Shown here piece by piece: positions 61,944 through 64,000 of a DNA stretch of 64,000 bases (positions are counted from its first letter, which is position 1; each line of letters starts with the position of its first letter). The notes under the pieces are model-generated. The model did no database searches and had not been told where the DNA came from. It was given only the letters and a program-made list of their open reading frames with translations. The position numbers and the translations under genes are program-made. This DNA is from an uncultured Opitutia bacterium (GTDB lineage: Bacteria; Verrucomicrobiota; Verrucomicrobiia; Opitutales; UBA953), in NCBI GenBank assembly GCA_903840355.1, contig CAIMFJ010000002.1, positions 123,501-187,500 of the forward strand, given 5' to 3'.

Positions 61944-63044
61944 TTAGAGTTCGTCGTCGTTTGCCGTTTCCAGCGCGGATTTCTTTTGGTATTCCGTGAC
62001 GCGACCTTCGAAGAAGTTCTGCTCTTTGGGCAGATCCATGATTTCCGAAAGCCAGGGGAAAGGATTCGTGGTCTCGGCCACGAGGGGCTCGAGTTTGCAA
62101 TTCCGCAAACGACGATCGGCGATGTAATCAATGTACTGCTCGAACTCTTTCGGCGAGAGACCAAGGCTGTTGATGGGCAGGCAATCGCGGATGAATTCTT
62201 TTTCGAGCGCCACGGCCGTGGCCATGAGTTGACGCAATTCTTGACGAAACTCTGGCGTCCAGATTTCGGGATTTTCTTTCACCAGTTCGAGCAGCAACTG
62301 ACGGAAGAGTTCGATGTGATTCGACTCATCGCGCAAGGTGTAACGGAACATCTGACCGATGCCGGGGAATTTATTTTGGCGGGCGAGCGACAGCACCATG
62401 CCGAAGAGACCGTAGAACTGCGTGCCTTCCATGCACTGACCGAAGAGGAAAATATTAAACGCCAAGGCTTGTTTGTCGCTCAGCTGCGTCAGGTCGAGTT
62501 TGCGACGCAAAGCGCGCGAGTTACTGACGACGAAGTCCGCCTTCTTTTTGATGGTGGGAATGTCTTCGAACATCGCTTCGCACTCGTGGGGGTTGATGCC
62601 CAAAGACGAGATCATGTACACGAGCGAGTCGGCGTGAATATTCTCTTCGTGGGCGTGGCGACCGAGCACTAATTTCAACTCTGGAGCGGTGACTTTTTCG
62701 CGGACGACGTGGATGATATTATCACCCACGATGCCTTCAGCAGCGGAGAAATAACCAATGGCCATCTTCACAATCCAGCGGTCGATTTCGTTGAGCTGCT
62801 TGCCTTGAATGTCGCGCCATTGCTCACAATCTTTGCCCATGGGAATATCTTCTGGCTCCCAGTGGTTAGACTTCATCGTCTTGTAGAGATCATACGCCCA
62901 CTGATATTTCAGCGGGAGGATGTTGAAGAACATTGAGTCGCGGCCGTTGATGACGCGCTTGTTGGCGAAGGCTTCTTCGGCTTTGGTTTTATCGAGGATA
63001 AAGGACCGGTTGCCGACGTTGATAGTGATAGTGACTGGCTCCAT
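61944..63044 (-). CDS. nrdB: Class I ribonucleotide reductase small subunit without radical Tyr (subclass Ic-like)
   Basis: NrdB makes the oxidant needed by NrdA. The start at 63044 (MEPVTITINVGNRSF) gives 366 residues; an ATG at 63080 would add 12. The six metal ligands are present: E103 (AAEGIVGDN), E134 and H137 (EENIHADS), E206 (MEGTQFYG), E240 and H243 (RDESNHIEL). The first ligand is Glu rather than Asp, as in the chlamydial Mn/Fe enzymes. The position of the Tyr radical (E. coli Y122, chlamydial F127) is L141. The C-terminal Y352 (TEYQKK) is kept for electron relay. Overall the protein is closest by eye to chlamydial NrdB (PMGKD, NPFPW, ADRRL motifs). It is first in nrdBA. Confidence 0.95.
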   Translation of the reverse strand: MEPVTITINVGNRSFILDKTKAEEAFANKRVINGRDSMFFNILPLKYQWAYDLYKTMKSNHWEPEDIPMGKDCEQWRDIQGKQLNEIDRWIVKMAIGYFSAAEGIVGDNIIHVVREKVTAPELKLVLGRHAHEENIHADSLVYMISSLGINPHECEAMFEDIPTIKKKADFVVSNSRALRRKLDLTQLSDKQALAFNIFLFGQCMEGTQFYGLFGMVLSLARQNKFPGIGQMFRYTLRDESNHIELFRQLLLELVKENPEIWTPEFRQELRQLMATAVALEKEFIRDCLPINSLGLSPKEFEQYIDYIADRRLRNCKLEPLVAETTNPFPWLSEIMDLPKEQNFFEGRVTEYQKKSALETANDDEL

Positions 63045-63116
63045 GGATAATTGTGGGAAAAGGTGTAATTTAGAGGCCATGAGGGGCCGCTAGAAAGGTG
63101 GTATAAGAGGTTGATA

Positions 63117-63132
63117 CTACTAGATATAGTGT
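63117..63132. promoter_or_regulatory. NrdR box 1 upstream of nrdB
   Basis: CTACTAGATATAGTGT matches the NrdR-box consensus acaCwAtATaTwGtgt at 13 of 16 positions, including the central AT-rich core and the outer GTGT. It sits about 73 bases before the nrdB start. Confidence 0.75.
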
Positions 63133-63148
63133 CTGCAAAACATTTTCT

Positions 63149-63164
63149 CCGCTACATCTAGTGT
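63149..63164. promoter_or_regulatory. NrdR box 2 upstream of nrdB
   Basis: CCGCTACATCTAGTGT matches the NrdR-box pattern at 11 of 16 positions. It begins 32 bases from box 1, i.e. three helical turns, the usual spacing of paired boxes. NrdR is expected to repress nrdBA here. Confidence 0.65.
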
Positions 63165-63382
63165 TTTTTCGTAACCCACTGTCAATTGGGGACTTGGGCA
63201 ACCAACTTTATTCACAATAGGCATTTTTGACAGTTTTTTGACAAGGTTTTGGTGTTTTAGGATACAAAAATAGGGATGACCCTAATTTTACAGGTCGCAA
63301 ATGGGAGTTGTTGGTCTTGCTCACGTTATTCACCACGGCTGGGAGATTGCCCTGAGGTATAAACTTCCACAGGGTAGGCACC
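63165..63382. other. Divergent intergenic region, nrdB to BrkB-like gene
   Basis: The gene-free stretch 63045-63382 also holds, besides the NrdR boxes: two direct TTGACA copies (63227-63232 and 63238-63243), of which the second has a weak -10-like GATACA 17 bases on; an A/T-flanked hairpin TAGGG-ATGA-CCCTA (63271-63284); and two sequences close to the DnaA box (TTATTCACA at 63208-63216, TTATTCACC near 63326). No protein-coding evidence is seen; the AGGG at 63371 is a fair ribosome site for the next gene. Confidence 0.4.
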
Positions 63383-64000
63383 ATGAGCGCTGGATCGTCT
63401 GAAACCCCTTCCCTCCTCCACACCTGGCAAAAGAAATTGAATCATTGCTGGACGCCGGAAGCACTCTCGCAACGTGGTTGGCGCGGACGCTTAAAAGCTT
63501 TTTGGCGCATCGCGGCGACCACGTGGTATGGCATCTGGGATAATCGTCTTTCGCAACAAGCCGCGGCGCTCACCTACTACTCCTTGATGTCGATTGGCCC
63601 GATTCTCGGTCTCGCCCTCACGATTTCAGGTTTTATTTTATCGCAGGCGAAAGACCCGAGCAAAAATCCCGTTAAGTCGGTCATCGTGAAAGCGCTCGAT
63701 TGGGCCGCCACTCCAATGGCCGATGCGGCGAACAAAGCACCCGCAGCGGGGAAAACTTTATACGAACTCAATCACGAGTTAGATGCGATGGTCGACCAAC
63801 TCGTTTCGAGTGCCGCCAGCAGTCAAGCCGGGGTGATTGGCTTAGTGATTATTTTATTTTTAGCGGTGACCATGTTAGGTCGCGTGGAAGATGCGCTGAA
63901 TGGGATTTGGGGCGTCAAACAAGGGCGAAGTTGGCGTGATCGTTTTGCCAACTACCTCCTGTTCCTCATTTTATTCTTCCTCATCGGCGCCACGATGGTG
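63383..64000 (+). CDS. YihY/BrkB family membrane protein (C-terminus cut by window edge)
   Basis: The frame begins with ATG at 63383 (MSAGSSETPSLLHTWQKK) and continues open to the edge, 206 residues. The family entry motif is RLSQQAAALTYYSLMSIGPILGLALTISG. After that the usual short loop is replaced by a ~90-residue insertion with Ala/Lys-rich and Asn-rich parts (KDPSKNPVKSV...NKAPAAGKTLYELNHELDAMVDQLVSS). The next family motif is then ILFLAVTMLGRVEDALNGIWGVKQGRSWRDRFANYLL, followed by a membrane segment. YihY/BrkB proteins are inner-membrane proteins of uncertain function. Confidence 0.9.
   Translation, partial: MSAGSSETPSLLHTWQKKLNHCWTPEALSQRGWRGRLKAFWRIAATTWYGIWDNRLSQQAAALTYYSLMSIGPILGLALTISGFILSQAKDPSKNPVKSVIVKALDWAATPMADAANKAPAAGKTLYELNHELDAMVDQLVSSAASSQAGVIGLVIILFLAVTMLGRVEDALNGIWGVKQGRSWRDRFANYLLFLILFFLIGATMV

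Noticed and set aside
63165..63382. Possible replication origin
   Set aside because: Only two near-DnaA boxes and no dnaA, dnaN, gidA or parAB nearby; noted only as possible regulation of nrdBA.
63208..63423. 71-codon minus-strand frame over the nrdB/BrkB intergenic region
   Set aside because: It overlaps the BrkB-like start, has no ribosome site, and covers the candidate regulatory sites; no family resemblance.
1..64000. CRISPR arrays, insertion sequences, prophage genes, rRNA
   Set aside because: No regularly spaced repeats, transposase, integrase, capsid or rRNA sequences were seen on either strand.

Overview
The window reads as a piece of a Verrucomicrobiota (PVC superphylum) chromosome. 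The strongest markers are a giant pseudopilin-like protein of the Verru_Chthon cassette A type (52566-56957), a chlamydia-like class I ribonucleotide reductase whose small subunit has no radical tyrosine, and secreted families typical of the group (ThuA-like, discoidin-like, sugar isomerase-like TIM barrel, SGNH esterases, a cytochrome c with a sugar-dehydrogenase-like propeller). Coding density is high, many gene pairs overlap by 1-4 bases, and there is no phage, insertion sequence, CRISPR array or rRNA. I could not assign genus or class.

Layout. 1-4125 (minus): partial lemA, ispH, a discoidin-like secreted protein, a soluble histidine kinase, stand-alone coaB. 4223-8701: rdgB, the minus operon yraN-zwf-opcA, then a secreted TIM-barrel protein. 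8868-11303: an aberrant NAD-dependent DNA ligase. 11308-14393 (minus): ABC-2 permease and ATPase, SGNH hydrolase. 14497-18719: HAD phosphatase, ThuA-like protein, a cluster of three REP-like hairpins, an SRPBCC protein, an unknown gene, dihydroorotase. 18721-24725: tgt, ErpA/IscA-like protein, tRNA-Val(CAC), priA, a rhamnogalacturonan-acetylesterase-like protein, an Mpv17-like membrane protein.

24722-33589 is a translation block: pheS-pheT-gatC-gatA-gatB and rpmI-rplT on the minus strand, with infC on the plus strand behind a peroxiredoxin. 33576-38659 holds a cell-wall amidase, a cytochrome c/propeller pair, ppnP and rlmI. 38811-42144 is a partial complex I cluster (nuoG-nuoH-nuoI), closed by a terminator and followed by an Old Yellow Enzyme, a CBS/DRTGG inorganic pyrophosphatase and rnr. 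47450-52420 (minus) is an operon-like run exbB-exbD-M42 peptidase-xseB-dxs-glycosyltransferase. Divergent from it stand the Verru_Chthon-A-like gene and an unrecognised partner. 57835-63044 (minus) holds pgl and nrdB-nrdA, the latter preceded by two NrdR boxes. A BrkB/YihY membrane protein runs off the right edge.

Together the genes supply the oxidative pentose phosphate entry (zwf, opcA, pgl), both ends of the MEP isoprenoid pathway (dxs, ispH), Gln-dependent tRNA amidation, DNA repair and replication restart, dNTP synthesis and part of respiration. The most unusual points are the NrdB with Leu where the radical Tyr should be, LigA without its zinc-finger cysteines and with an enlarged HhH-BRCT linker, Tgt lacking two of four zinc ligands, the REP-like family with compensating stem changes, and the two-gene Verru_Chthon-A locus opposite exbBD.
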